64,000 nucleotides of DNA from Flammeovirgaceae bacterium UBA7330 (GTDB lineage Bacteria > Bacteroidota > Bacteroidia > Cytophagales > Cyclobacteriaceae): contig DKPQ01000004.1 in NCBI GenBank assembly GCA_002471275.1, forward strand, positions 60,650 through 124,649. The letters are read 5' to 3'. Every line of letters starts with the position of its first letter. Position 1 is the first letter of the stretch. Of this stretch, positions 18,981 through 26,635 are shown one piece after another. The position numbers were made by a program, and so were the translations under genes. The notes under the pieces were generated by a model. It saw only the letters and a program-made list of their open reading frames with translations. It had not been told where the DNA came from and did no database searches.

Positions 18981-19703
18981 ATGAGTGATTTTCAACTTTC
19001 TGCGGGAGTCCTCATGGTTGGATCATTGTACTGGCAAGATGATCTTAATCCTGGTGATGGCAAAAGGAAAAAATGGAGAGAGGATTACTTAGAAATGTCA
19101 AAATCAGTTGATGTCAAAGTGCCGATTCGGTATGGAAGATTATCTGCGAAGGGAAAAAATCAAACCTATACCATGATTCTCGACGCAAAATTGAATGAGG
19201 ATCAGTTTGGGACAGCTAAGGCAGTACCGGCCAAGACTAATCCAATTACCCTAGCTAGATTATTAAATTTAACTAATGAACTTTCTGAAGTTGAAGGCGG
19301 CAAAACCAATCATTTTGTAAAGGGCAGTGAGCCGTGGTGTATTTGTGGAATTTTGATTAACCCTATGATAGAAAGGGAAATCAAAAGCGTAATTATCAAA
19401 ACCTGGAATTCAAAACTGAAAGAAAATGAAACAGGATTTGTTAATTTCTCTAAAGATCCGAATCTTTTCTCAAGTGATATAAATGGTCATCTTCAAATAC
19501 CTTGGCCTGAAAATTTAGATGACATAGATCTACTGGTTGCAACTGCAACACGGCCTATTGGTTCAACAATAGTAGAACCAATGGAAATAGCTCGATTGAT
19601 TGGCAATAGGCCTTATTTTCATCCTAATATTAAAAAAGGTATCAGGACTTTTCAGGATGAATTAATTCTACTTGCGAGGGAAAAGGGGTATTATGAGTCT
19701 TAG
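18981..19703 (+). CDS. Conserved-looking protein of unknown function in the defence island
   Basis: A 240-aa soluble protein. The start (FQLSAGVLMVGSLYWQDD) is a short hydrophobic strand ending in GSL, followed by a basic segment (GKRKKWREDYL) and VKVPIRYGRLSAKGKNQTYTMI. The middle has GSEPWCICGILINP, and the C-terminal part VATATRPIGSTIVEP is strand-rich. The order suggests an alpha/beta enzyme. The VGSL start slightly recalls gamma-glutamylcyclotransferase-like folds, but I would not assign it. It begins 6 bp after the upstream gene and overlaps the GIY-YIG gene, so the three are probably translated together. Confidence 0.6.
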   Translation: MSDFQLSAGVLMVGSLYWQDDLNPGDGKRKKWREDYLEMSKSVDVKVPIRYGRLSAKGKNQTYTMILDAKLNEDQFGTAKAVPAKTNPITLARLLNLTNELSEVEGGKTNHFVKGSEPWCICGILINPMIEREIKSVIIKTWNSKLKENETGFVNFSKDPNLFSSDINGHLQIPWPENLDDIDLLVATATRPIGSTIVEPMEIARLIGNRPYFHPNIKKGIRTFQDELILLAREKGYYES

Positions 19704-20130
19704 CTTATCGGAAATTACCAGTCTGCTGGAAGAGTATGAAAAGAACCTGCTTAATCTGGAAGCAGTACCAGTAGAATTTGACAGGATGTGGCCTGCACAG
19801 TTTTCAAAAGATCCTGGAATATATGTGATTTATGATAATACTGAAATAACGTATTTCGGAGAAACTGGCAATATCAGAAAAAGAATGAAGGATTTAAGAA
19901 GAACCTTGAATCACTCCTATAGAAGGTCATTAGGGTTTTATCTATTTAATGAAGTCGCAACTTCAAGTAAAAAATTCTCCGCCAGTATAGAAACTCAACT
20001 TAATCTGTACTTCGAAGACCAAATAAAGGTAGCAACTATGCCAGTTGCATTTGGGAGACTTGAATTTGAAGAGTATTTAGTTGAAAAGTACTCGGATCAG
20101 CTTCTCAACAAGAAGAAAAAGAGGAAGTGA
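19693..20130 (+). CDS. GIY-YIG domain nuclease
   Basis: A 145-aa protein from the ATG at 19693, chosen because a purine-rich AAAAGGGG lies just before it; an ATG 21 bp upstream would deepen the overlap with the previous gene from 11 to 32 bp. The GIY-YIG core is visible as PGIYVIYDNTEITYFGETGN, followed by IRKRM with the catalytic-type arginine. A glutamate in FEEYLVEKY sits where the metal-binding Glu is expected, and the end is basic (KKKKRK). GIY-YIG nucleases cut DNA in repair, restriction and mobile elements. It is the last gene of the module and is followed by a hairpin, so it probably closes the transcript. Confidence 0.72.
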   Translation: MSLSLSEITSLLEEYEKNLLNLEAVPVEFDRMWPAQFSKDPGIYVIYDNTEITYFGETGNIRKRMKDLRRTLNHSYRRSLGFYLFNEVATSSKKFSASIETQLNLYFEDQIKVATMPVAFGRLEFEEYLVEKYSDQLLNKKKKRK

Positions 20131-20206
20131 TTATCTGAAAGGAAGTTCAAATTACAAGGTGACATAATAACCTAATCACACAGAACGCGGCTGACACATC
20201 ATGCCG

Positions 20207-20225
20207 TTATGACAATATGTCATTA
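20207..20225. promoter_or_regulatory. Inverted repeat upstream of CBASS
   Basis: TTATGACA-ATA-TGTCATTA contains TGACA/TGTCA arms around a 3-base centre with near-perfect extension on both sides. It lies about 275 bp before the CD-NTase start in the 370-bp gap between the GIY-YIG gene and CBASS. It is a possible operator for either unit. The rest of this gap is A+T-rich with no gene that I can support. Confidence 0.3.
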
Positions 20226-20333
20226 CGCGAATAATAAAATTTTGTGGTTTAATTGGATAATGCTAATATAATTAGGAATAAAACTAAATTATTTAGCAGA
20301 TAAAGATATTTGGCATAACGATTGTGGAACCAA

Positions 20334-20361
20334 ACCAGGTGTAGTTAGAGCTACACCTGGT
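20334..20361 (+). terminator. Perfect 11-bp hairpin between the two defence units
   Basis: ACCAGGTGTAG and CTACACCTGGT pair perfectly around a 6-base loop and are followed by AAAATAATTTTT. The stem is strong, but the T-run starts late, so it may be an imperfect intrinsic terminator for the upstream module or an RNA leader element of CBASS. Its position, about 200 bp after the GIY-YIG stop and 140 bp before the CD-NTase start, separates the two operons. Confidence 0.45.
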
Positions 20362-20500
20362 AAAATAATTTTTGGTAATATCCTTAAAGGATAGGTTTTT
20401 ATTAGGTCTGCAAAGATAGTACTTCACCGGTATTATCCAAAATCACTGCTTTAATTCCTTCCTTTCAGAGTTGCCTTTCACATTTAGATATGAAAAATTC

Positions 20501-21544
20501 ATGCACAAAATTTTACAAGCTCAATTCATTAAGTTTCATGAGAATATAAAACTCATCAATACTGAAGACAATGAAATTTTAAGAAATAAAAGAGATATGC
20601 TGGTGGATGAGATCAAGGCATATCTTAAAAAGAAAAGTGAAGATGAAAACTCGCCTTTAATTACCTTTTTAGTTGAAAATCAAGGAAGTTATTCTATGGG
20701 AACAGGCATCAAGCCATTGTCAGAACAAGACTATGATATTGATGTCGCATTACTATTTAATCTTTCAAAAGATGATTACACTGCTTTGGAAGTGAAGAGA
20801 TGGGTATTTGAAGCAATTGACAAGCAATTTAGAACAGTAGAATATAAAAAACCATGTGTAAGAGTTCAATACCTTAAAAATGGTGACTCCGCATTTCATG
20901 TTGATCTAGCCTGTTATGCCAATTCCAATACAGATAAAAAAATATACCTGTCGAAAGGAAAGCCAACAAGTACAGGTAGTGATAAGAAATGGGAGGTATC
21001 TGAACCAAAAGAACTGAAAAGTAAAATAAACGGAAAATATTCTGACACCTATGAAAAACAACAATTCAAAAGAGCTATTCGATATTTGAAACGTTGGAAA
21101 GATTACAAAATAAAAAACACTGTAGATGGAAAACCTACTGGAATAGCCATAACAGCACTTGCTTTTGATGGGTTTATTCCGGAGGTTTCAAAAGATAATT
21201 TCACAGGGGACAGAATAGAAAATGATCTTCAAGCAACATTGAGTTTGGTGGAATACATTCTTAATCAATTTGATATTTTTAATGAAATCAGTGTAGATCT
21301 GCCTGTACCCCCTTACAATGACCTTTTCGAGAAAATGAAAAAGAACGAAAAGCAAACAACTAGATTTAAAGAAAAGCTTAAAAGTTTACGAGATGACTTA
21401 ATGAAAGCTAGTAATGAAACTGATCCAGTTGAGGCATGTGAAATTTTAAGTAGACAATTTGGAGATGACTTTCCAATCCCACCGAAGGAAACAACTGGTC
21501 AAAAAAGAAATATTGCGGTTGTTGGGTCTACTGAACAAGCTTAA
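20501..21544 (+). CDS. CBASS CD-NTase (cyclic oligonucleotide synthase)
   Basis: A 347-aa nucleotidyltransferase of the cGAS/DncV-like family. Starting at the ATG at 20501 gives MHKILQAQFIKFHENIKL, the usual short helix before the catalytic core; a TTG 30 bp upstream is less likely. The active site is QGSYSMGTGIKP (Gly62-Ser63) followed by DYDIDVAL with Asp79 and Asp81, and a third acidic residue in FHVDLACY (Asp135). After infection it would make a cyclic di- or trinucleotide that activates the HNH-SAVED effector. The C-terminus is a flexible tail ending STEQA, the end that Cap2 attaches to other proteins in type II CBASS. Its stop overlaps the start of Cap2 by one base. The clade and the nucleotide product cannot be read from the sequence. 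Confidence 0.92.
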   Translation: MHKILQAQFIKFHENIKLINTEDNEILRNKRDMLVDEIKAYLKKKSEDENSPLITFLVENQGSYSMGTGIKPLSEQDYDIDVALLFNLSKDDYTALEVKRWVFEAIDKQFRTVEYKKPCVRVQYLKNGDSAFHVDLACYANSNTDKKIYLSKGKPTSTGSDKKWEVSEPKELKSKINGKYSDTYEKQQFKRAIRYLKRWKDYKIKNTVDGKPTGIAITALAFDGFIPEVSKDNFTGDRIENDLQATLSLVEYILNQFDIFNEISVDLPVPPYNDLFEKMKKNEKQTTRFKEKLKSLRDDLMKASNETDPVEACEILSRQFGDDFPIPPKETTGQKRNIAVVGSTEQA

Positions 21545-23229
21545 TGATTAGCAATGAGCAAATAACTGAAATAATGAATAGGGATTTTAGTGACTTTACT
21601 AATATCCCTGTTACAACTAACCTAAGAAAAAGAGGAGCCTTTTGGGCATACAAGGGCCCAATTCAAGTAAATGGAATCAGCCTATCCATTCTGATTGGTG
21701 TTCCGAAGAATTTTCCCTTGAATAAACCTGTTTTTCTTATTGATCCGCATGACGCATTGGGTTTTATTCCACATGTTGAACCTGATGGATTTACATGTTT
21801 TATCCAAGATCAAAACCTGATTTTAGATTACTCAAATCCTGCAGGAGTTTTAACTGAGTGCTTCAAAAGAACAATCCTTGCTCTTGAAGAAGGATCCAAA
21901 GAAGAAAATAAGAATGACTTTCTTAATGAATTTGAAACTTATTGGGCTAGAAATGCAAACGAATCCTCAAGGTATTTTGGGTTGATCCAAGGTGGTAATG
22001 ATCCTTATGAGATTACCATTGGAATTAACGAAGGAATTCGGGTCATAGCTGATGATCAAAGCGACCTTAAACTGATCAACTCTAAGTTCAAGTTAAAGAA
22101 ACCAGGTAGAGCAATCAGAGGTATTTATATCCCTATAAAAGAGAATCTGATTACTGAACCCCCTCCTTATAACAAATTCTGGAGTTTAGAAGATGTTCGA
22201 GGGTTTGTATTGAAGTCAGTACCTTCCCCTGAGCTCAATAGGTTATTAGATCGCTTTGATAACAAAGATGAATACATTGTATTAGGTATTCCCGATAATA
22301 AAGGTCAACGGCAATTTGTTGGAATTAAATCGCGAAGAAAAATAACCTCACTTAAACATCCTCTCCTTGAGGTTGAACTAGATTATAAACTGACGCCATT
22401 TTCAATTGAACGTATTGATAGTACAGTATTGGTGCCAAGAGGGGGCGGTGATTCTATGCTTGAGACAAAGAAGGCACTAATAATCGGTTGTGGTTCACTG
22501 GGTAGTTGTATATCCGTGAACTTGGCAAAGATGGGTTTTGGGAATCTTACCCTTTGTGATCCAGAGTACCTTAGGAGAGAAAATATCCATAGACATGTTT
22601 TGGGCCTATCATATTTAGGAATACCTAAAGCACAGGGGTTAATGAAATATATTGAGGAACAGATTCCAACAATCAAGGTCATCCCAAAGCAGAATAAAAT
22701 TGAAAATGTTGATTTATCAGAAATTGATCAGTTTGATTTGGTAATTGTGGCAACAGGAGAGCCAACTATAAACAGGTATTTAAATGATGAGATTAGAAGG
22801 AAAAATTTAGATATTAATTTGATTTTTTGCTGGAATGAGCCTTATGGTATTGGGGGGCATGCGCTTTATACCAATACAAAAAGTCTGGGTTGTTATTCGT
22901 GTCTTTACGATGAAGACCTACGCAACAGAGCTTCGTTTTGCAGTAAGAAACAGCCTAAAGCTTTTACTAAATCAATCTCAGGATGTTCTGGGCTATTTGT
23001 ACCATTTAGTTACTTAGATTCTAATAGAACTGCTGAAATTGCATCACGTCTTGCCGTTGAGTCTATTGAAGATATGAGTCTTGAGCCGCAAATAATATCC
23101 TGGAAAGGCAATTCATCATTATTTCTGAAAGAAGGATTCAATCTTTCAAGTCGATATTTGCAATTCACTGAAACTGAGTTGTACAGGAATAGAACAAAAT
23201 TTATATCAGAGACATGTTTGGTTTGTTAG
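21544..23229 (+). CDS. cap2: CBASS Cap2, E2-E1 ubiquitin-like conjugation enzyme
   Basis: A 561-aa fusion. The N-terminal E2-like domain (about residues 1-130) has its candidate catalytic cysteine in GFTCFIQ (Cys85), preceded by the typical NFPLNKPVFLI strand. A middle adenylation-associated region follows. The ThiF/E1 domain starts near residue 305 with the nucleotide-binding loop GCGSLG (315-320) and the following Asp and Arg residues (CDPEYLRRENIHRH). The candidate E1 catalytic cysteine is in SGCSGLF (Cys481), and a CYSC pair plus later cysteines may bind zinc. It activates the CD-NTase C-terminus and conjugates it to targets, which primes signalling. It overlaps Cap3 by 16 bp, so expression is coupled. 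Confidence 0.93.
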   Translation: MISNEQITEIMNRDFSDFTNIPVTTNLRKRGAFWAYKGPIQVNGISLSILIGVPKNFPLNKPVFLIDPHDALGFIPHVEPDGFTCFIQDQNLILDYSNPAGVLTECFKRTILALEEGSKEENKNDFLNEFETYWARNANESSRYFGLIQGGNDPYEITIGINEGIRVIADDQSDLKLINSKFKLKKPGRAIRGIYIPIKENLITEPPPYNKFWSLEDVRGFVLKSVPSPELNRLLDRFDNKDEYIVLGIPDNKGQRQFVGIKSRRKITSLKHPLLEVELDYKLTPFSIERIDSTVLVPRGGGDSMLETKKALIIGCGSLGSCISVNLAKMGFGNLTLCDPEYLRRENIHRHVLGLSYLGIPKAQGLMKYIEEQIPTIKVIPKQNKIENVDLSEIDQFDLVIVATGEPTINRYLNDEIRRKNLDINLIFCWNEPYGIGGHALYTNTKSLGCYSCLYDEDLRNRASFCSKKQPKAFTKSISGCSGLFVPFSYLDSNRTAEIASRLAVESIEDMSLEPQIISWKGNSSLFLKEGFNLSSRYLQFTETELYRNRTKFISETCLVC

Positions 23230-23720
23230 ATAGGTTACCTCCGAACGTCTTTAAATTAAAAAATAAAGGTCGAATAAAATTGACTGATCAATGTTTATCT
23301 GCAATGAATTTATATAGACAAGATGACGATGCAAAGTATGAAGCCGGAGGTGTCCTGTTAGGCAGGCTTATTGTTTCATCAAAAGACATAGTCATTGACA
23401 AAGTAACAACCCCATTACCTAGTGATGTTAGATCCAGAAATTCATTTAAAAGGAGTAAGGAACATCAGGCCATAATCCAAAAGGAATGGGATGAAAGTAA
23501 TGGGACTTGCCATTACTTGGGAGAGTGGCATTCACATCCAGAAAGCAGTCCATCACCATCTTCCAAGGATATCAAAAGTTGGAAGGAGCAATTAAAATCG
23601 GCAGTATTTTCAAGTAGATTTTTGTATTTTGTTATAGTTGGAGTTAAGGAATATGGTATTTGGGAAGGAGATAGGAGAACGCTGAAAATTAGAAGAATAG
23701 ATAATAATGGCTGGCAATAG
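23214..23720 (+). CDS. cap3: CBASS Cap3, JAMM/MPN isopeptidase
   Basis: A 168-aa JAB/MPN metalloprotease. The full JAMM signature is present: Glu43 in YEAGGVLLGR, then His106-x-His108-x7-Ser116-x2-Asp119 in EWHSHPESSPSPSSKD. It binds zinc and cleaves the CD-NTase from its conjugates, opposing Cap2. The gene overlaps Cap2 by 16 bp and the Cap5 gene by 14 bp. It is the usual length for the family and shows no sign of decay. Confidence 0.93.
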   Translation: MFGLLDRLPPNVFKLKNKGRIKLTDQCLSAMNLYRQDDDAKYEAGGVLLGRLIVSSKDIVIDKVTTPLPSDVRSRNSFKRSKEHQAIIQKEWDESNGTCHYLGEWHSHPESSPSPSSKDIKSWKEQLKSAVFSSRFLYFVIVGVKEYGIWEGDRRTLKIRRIDNNGWQ

Positions 23721-24837
23721 ACCAAGTATCCCAGAACAAGTAAGAATTAAGGTATGGACAGAAGCAGCAGGTAGATGTCAGTTTCAGAATTGCAATAAAC
23801 CACTATGGTATAATGAACTTACACTAAGCCAAACAAATTTTAGTCAGATGGCTCACATAATTGGCGCAAGTAAAGATGGTCCAAGAGGTGGAGAGCAATC
23901 CAAAGAGCTTGCAAAAGATTCTAGTAATATTCTTTTGGCTTGTGGGATTTGTCATAAAGAGATTGATGACAGCATAACTAGAGGAGATTATTCAGTTGAG
24001 AGATTACGTGAAATGAAAGCTGAACATACTACTCGAGTTCGAATGCTTTTGGAGCAACCAGGCAGAAAAACAAGGCCATTAATTTTCACAACACAAATAG
24101 GACTACAGCAACCAGCATTCTCCAAAAGAGCGATTTTACAAGCAATACTTCCCGATTACCCAGATAAAATAGAAGAAAACTGGTATAAGATTTCTTTAGG
24201 ATCATTTGATCGGGAAAATACTGATTCATGGAAATTGGGCGTGACAGAAATTGGTTCAATCATAAATGATCTAAATCGTGCTTGTAAAAATGGAGGCATT
24301 AATCATGTGTCAGTTTTCGGTCTTGCGCCACAGCCATTACTTATGTATTTGGGTAGATCCATTGGAGATAAAATCTCATGCCAAATTTTTGAACCCAGAA
24401 GATCAGAAGATCAAGATGAAAAATGGAAATGGGACAAAGAAGATGGTAAAAACACAGATTATATTGTAAAGAGGATAAAAGTAGGCAAATCAAATGATGC
24501 TATTTTACTAATAGCGCTTAGTGATTATTTAAACGAAGATAAGTACGCTGGCCTGCCGATTAATGATCCAAGCATTTATGAATTGTCAATAAACAATCCA
24601 GTTCAAGGTTTTCTGACCAAAAAGTCTGACGTTTCCATTTTTATTAAAACTATGAGATCGTTGTTAAATTCAATTCAGAAAGATGTAGGTAAAATTTCGA
24701 GAATTCACGTTGTCCCAGCAATGCCAGCATCATTAGCGATAGAGTTTGGGAGATTAATACAACCAACCAAGGATCCAGAAATATTGGTTTATGAATATAT
24801 ATCTGGTAATCTAACGCCCGTAGTACACCTTACTTAA
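23707..24837 (+). CDS. cap5: CBASS Cap5-like effector, HNH endonuclease fused to SAVED
   Basis: A 376-aa effector. The N-terminal HNH nuclease has zinc-type cysteines Cys24 and Cys29 (GRCQFQNCNKP), His50 in AHIIGAS, Asn74 in SSNILLACG and the Cys79-Cys82-His83 cluster (CGICHKEID). The C-terminal half, from about residue 190, contains HVSVFGLAPQPLLMYLGRSI and IHVVPAMPASLAIEFGR, both typical of SAVED sensor domains. Binding of the cyclic nucleotide is expected to oligomerise the SAVED domains and switch on DNA cleavage, leading to abortive infection. It is the last gene of the operon, so CBASS here is complete: synthase, both conjugation enzymes and effector. Confidence 0.93.
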   Translation: MAGNRPSIPEQVRIKVWTEAAGRCQFQNCNKPLWYNELTLSQTNFSQMAHIIGASKDGPRGGEQSKELAKDSSNILLACGICHKEIDDSITRGDYSVERLREMKAEHTTRVRMLLEQPGRKTRPLIFTTQIGLQQPAFSKRAILQAILPDYPDKIEENWYKISLGSFDRENTDSWKLGVTEIGSIINDLNRACKNGGINHVSVFGLAPQPLLMYLGRSIGDKISCQIFEPRRSEDQDEKWKWDKEDGKNTDYIVKRIKVGKSNDAILLIALSDYLNEDKYAGLPINDPSIYELSINNPVQGFLTKKSDVSIFIKTMRSLLNSIQKDVGKISRIHVVPAMPASLAIEFGRLIQPTKDPEILVYEYISGNLTPVVHLT

Positions 24838-24855
24838 GGTGGATATTGTAGATAA

Positions 24856-24895
24856 AGAACAATTCATTTTGTGATAGAGAACAATTCATTCTGTG
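24856..24895. repeat. Two direct copies of an 18-bp repeat at the right edge of the island
   Basis: AGAACAATTCATTTTGTG at 24856-24873 recurs as AGAACAATTCATTCTGTG at 24878-24895, one mismatch, period 22 bp, starting 18 bp after the Cap5 stop. It could be a remnant of an insertion junction or a regulator site. The 341-bp gap between Cap5 and mraZ holds this repeat, a heptamer-rich stretch, and the MraZ boxes and promoter described separately. Confidence 0.5.
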
Positions 24896-24902
24896 CTCTA
24901 CA

Positions 24903-24925
24903 TGATTCCTGACTTCTGATTTCTC
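24903..24925. repeat. Heptamer-rich stretch, same type as at the right window end
   Basis: ATTCCTGACTTCTGATTTCT is nearly identical to segments in the tandem repeat at 63700-63960, where variants of CTTCTGA/TTTCTGA are reiterated. A dispersed simple repeat therefore occurs both at the edge of the defence island and after dnaN. The function is unknown. Confidence 0.55.
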
Positions 24926-25091
24926 ATAATTCCCCACTTCCTCCCACCATATCTTAAAATACCTCAATTTCCTCCAATTTATCCTTTAAAATCACCCTTT
25001 TATCTCGCCTAAGGCTCAGGGAGTTAAGGCCTCAACCTCTCCTGATGCTTTCAAAAGGGCCTTTTATGTCCCTGAAACAAATATTTTTACC

Positions 25092-25118
25092 AAAGTGTCA
25101 CAAAGTGGGGGAAAGTGG
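25092..25118 (+). promoter_or_regulatory. Triple MraZ-box direct repeat
   Basis: AAAGTG occurs at 25092, 25102 and 25112, exactly 10 bp apart, with AAAGTGT, AAAGTGG and AAAGTGG as the full heptamers. MraZ is known to bind AAAGTG(T/G)-type direct repeats with this spacing in front of its own operon. The repeats end just before the promoter and 61 bp before the mraZ start. Feedback control of the division cluster by MraZ is a strong inference. Confidence 0.82.
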
Positions 25119-25148
25119 TTGGAAATGTCAATCTTTTCACTACATTTG
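25119..25148 (+). promoter_or_regulatory. Promoter of the dcw cluster (Bacteroidota type)
   Basis: TTG at 25119-25121 and TACATTTG at 25141-25148 match the Bacteroidota promoter elements (TTG near -33, TAnnTTTG near -7) with a 19-bp spacer. The promoter lies immediately after the MraZ boxes, so bound MraZ would be next to RNA polymerase. The -7 element is an exact match. Confidence 0.7.
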
Positions 25149-25178
25149 TCTCGGTGGTTTATATTTTTCAAGGCTCAG

Positions 25179-25622
25179 ATGGCTTTTTTTACAAGCGAGT
25201 ATGAGTGTAAGTTGGATACTAAGGGGAGGTTGGTCTTACCTGCAAAGATTAAGACTAACCTTCCTGAAGTCTCCACTACAGAGCTCGTAATCCGAAAAGG
25301 ATTCGAGCCAAATCTCATCGTGTATCCAATGTTAGAATACAAAAAGATACACGCCAAGATAGCTGCGCTTAGTGAGTTCAACGCTGAGCAACGAAAATTG
25401 AAAAGAAACTTCTTCAGGAGTATTGCACAGGTAGAGCTGGATAGTGCGGGGAGGATTTTGATACCCAAGACAATGCTCGCTCATGCACAGATAGACAAAG
25501 AAGCTATCCTCATCGGCATGGGCAACTACGTTGAAATGTGGAATCCGGGAGTGTTTGCTGAGCACCAGATCGAAGATCCGGAGGAGTACAGCGAGCTTGC
25601 TCAGAAATTCCTGGACGAATAA
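25179..25622 (+). CDS. mraZ: Transcriptional regulator MraZ
   Basis: A 147-aa protein of usual length from the ATG at 25179; an upstream GTG at 25095 would place the start inside the operator. Two SpoVT/AbrB-like halves are visible: the first as YECKLDTKGRLVLPAKIK (about residues 7-24), the second as AQVELDSAGRILIPKTM (about residues 87-103), each with the D-x-x-G-R core. It forms a ring-shaped oligomer that binds the direct repeats in front of its own gene and controls the division cluster. It is first in the operon and ends 2 bp before rsmH. Confidence 0.96.
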   Translation: MAFFTSEYECKLDTKGRLVLPAKIKTNLPEVSTTELVIRKGFEPNLIVYPMLEYKKIHAKIAALSEFNAEQRKLKRNFFRSIAQVELDSAGRILIPKTMLAHAQIDKEAILIGMGNYVEMWNPGVFAEHQIEDPEEYSELAQKFLDE

Positions 25623-25624
25623 AT

Positions 25625-26545
25625 ATGAGTGCCTACCACGAGCCCGTCATGCTGCAGCAATGCATAGAAGGGCTTGCCATCAGGCCCGAAGGAACATATG
25701 TCGATGTGACCTTCGGAGGTGGCGGGCACAGCCAAGAAATTGTCGGCCGGCTGGAGGAAGGAACATTATACGCTTTTGATCAGGATGCTGATGCAAAAGT
25801 CAACGCGGAAAAGCTGAGCGATCAGCTGGAGCAGAAACGTTCTTTTACATTTATTGAATCCAACTTCAGGTACCTCAGACGATATCTGAAATTCCACGGC
25901 GTCACGCAGGTGGACGGGATCCTGGCCGATCTTGGTGTCTCCTCTCATCAAATCAATGAAGGGGCACGCGGTTTTTCCACCCGGTTCGATGGTGAGCTGG
26001 ACATGCGGATGGACCAAAACGCAGACAAATCCGCTTTTCATGTCGTCAACGAATACGAGGAATCGGACCTTATCCATATCCTGAGCGCTTACGGTGAAAT
26101 CAAAAATGCCAGAACCCTGGCCAATGCCATCATCCGGGAACGAGCCACCCCGATTACCCGAAGCCAGCAGCTCAAAGAGATCGCGTCAAAGCTGGCGCCG
26201 AGAGGCCGGGAAGCCAAATACCTCGCCCAGGTCTACCAGGCTATCCGCATCGAAGTCAACGATGAGATGGGAGCCCTGAAAGAATTCCTGGAGCAAACAA
26301 CAGAGGTGATCCGACCCGGAGGACGACTGGTGGTGATGAGCTACCACTCACTGGAAGACAGGCTGGTCAAAAACTTTATCAATACCGGCAACTTCAAGGG
26401 GAAGATGGAAAAAGACTTTTATGGGCATGAGATCAGGCCGTTTAAGCCGATCACGAAAAAGCCCATTGTAGCTGAAGAGGAGGAGATAGATAGCAACAAA
26501 CGCGCCCGCAGCGCGAAACTGAGGATTGGTGAGCGGATTGAATGA
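25625..26545 (+). CDS. rsmH: 16S rRNA m4C1402 methyltransferase RsmH (MraW)
   Basis: A 306-aa protein, the usual length. It starts with YHEPVMLQQCIEGLAI, then the SAM-binding motif VDVTFGGGGHSQEIV near residues 26-40. LADLGVSSHQINEGARGFST is the family hallmark, and the end carries GGRLVVMSYHSLEDRLVKNF. It methylates N4 of C1402 in the ribosomal decoding centre using S-adenosylmethionine. It is the second gene of the dcw operon. The following 90-bp gap contains a perfect hairpin. Confidence 0.97.
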   Translation: MSAYHEPVMLQQCIEGLAIRPEGTYVDVTFGGGGHSQEIVGRLEEGTLYAFDQDADAKVNAEKLSDQLEQKRSFTFIESNFRYLRRYLKFHGVTQVDGILADLGVSSHQINEGARGFSTRFDGELDMRMDQNADKSAFHVVNEYEESDLIHILSAYGEIKNARTLANAIIRERATPITRSQQLKEIASKLAPRGREAKYLAQVYQAIRIEVNDEMGALKEFLEQTTEVIRPGGRLVVMSYHSLEDRLVKNFINTGNFKGKMEKDFYGHEIRPFKPITKKPIVAEEEEIDSNKRARSAKLRIGERIE

Positions 26546-26579
26546 TGTGGGGCGTGCGGATGAGTTTAAAGAAAAAGAA

Positions 26580-26600
26580 GGGTCTGTGGGCCACAGACCC
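26580..26600. repeat. Perfect palindromic hairpin between rsmH and ftsL
   Basis: GGGTCTGTGG and CCACAGACCC are perfect inverted copies around a single central base. The hairpin is framed by purine-rich tracts (AAAGAAAAAGAA before, AAAAAAAGAAAAAATT after). On the plus strand there is no T-run, so it is not a standard terminator of the operon; it may process or stabilise the mRNA. On the minus strand it would be followed by a T-rich tract. Confidence 0.5.
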
Positions 26601-26635
26601 CGGATAAAAAAAGAAAAAATTAAAAGCGTAAAAAA

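Noticed and set aside
25095..25178. GTG start for mraZ at 25095
   Set aside because: It would put the coding start inside the MraZ boxes and promoter; the ATG at 25179 gives the standard MraZ N-terminus.
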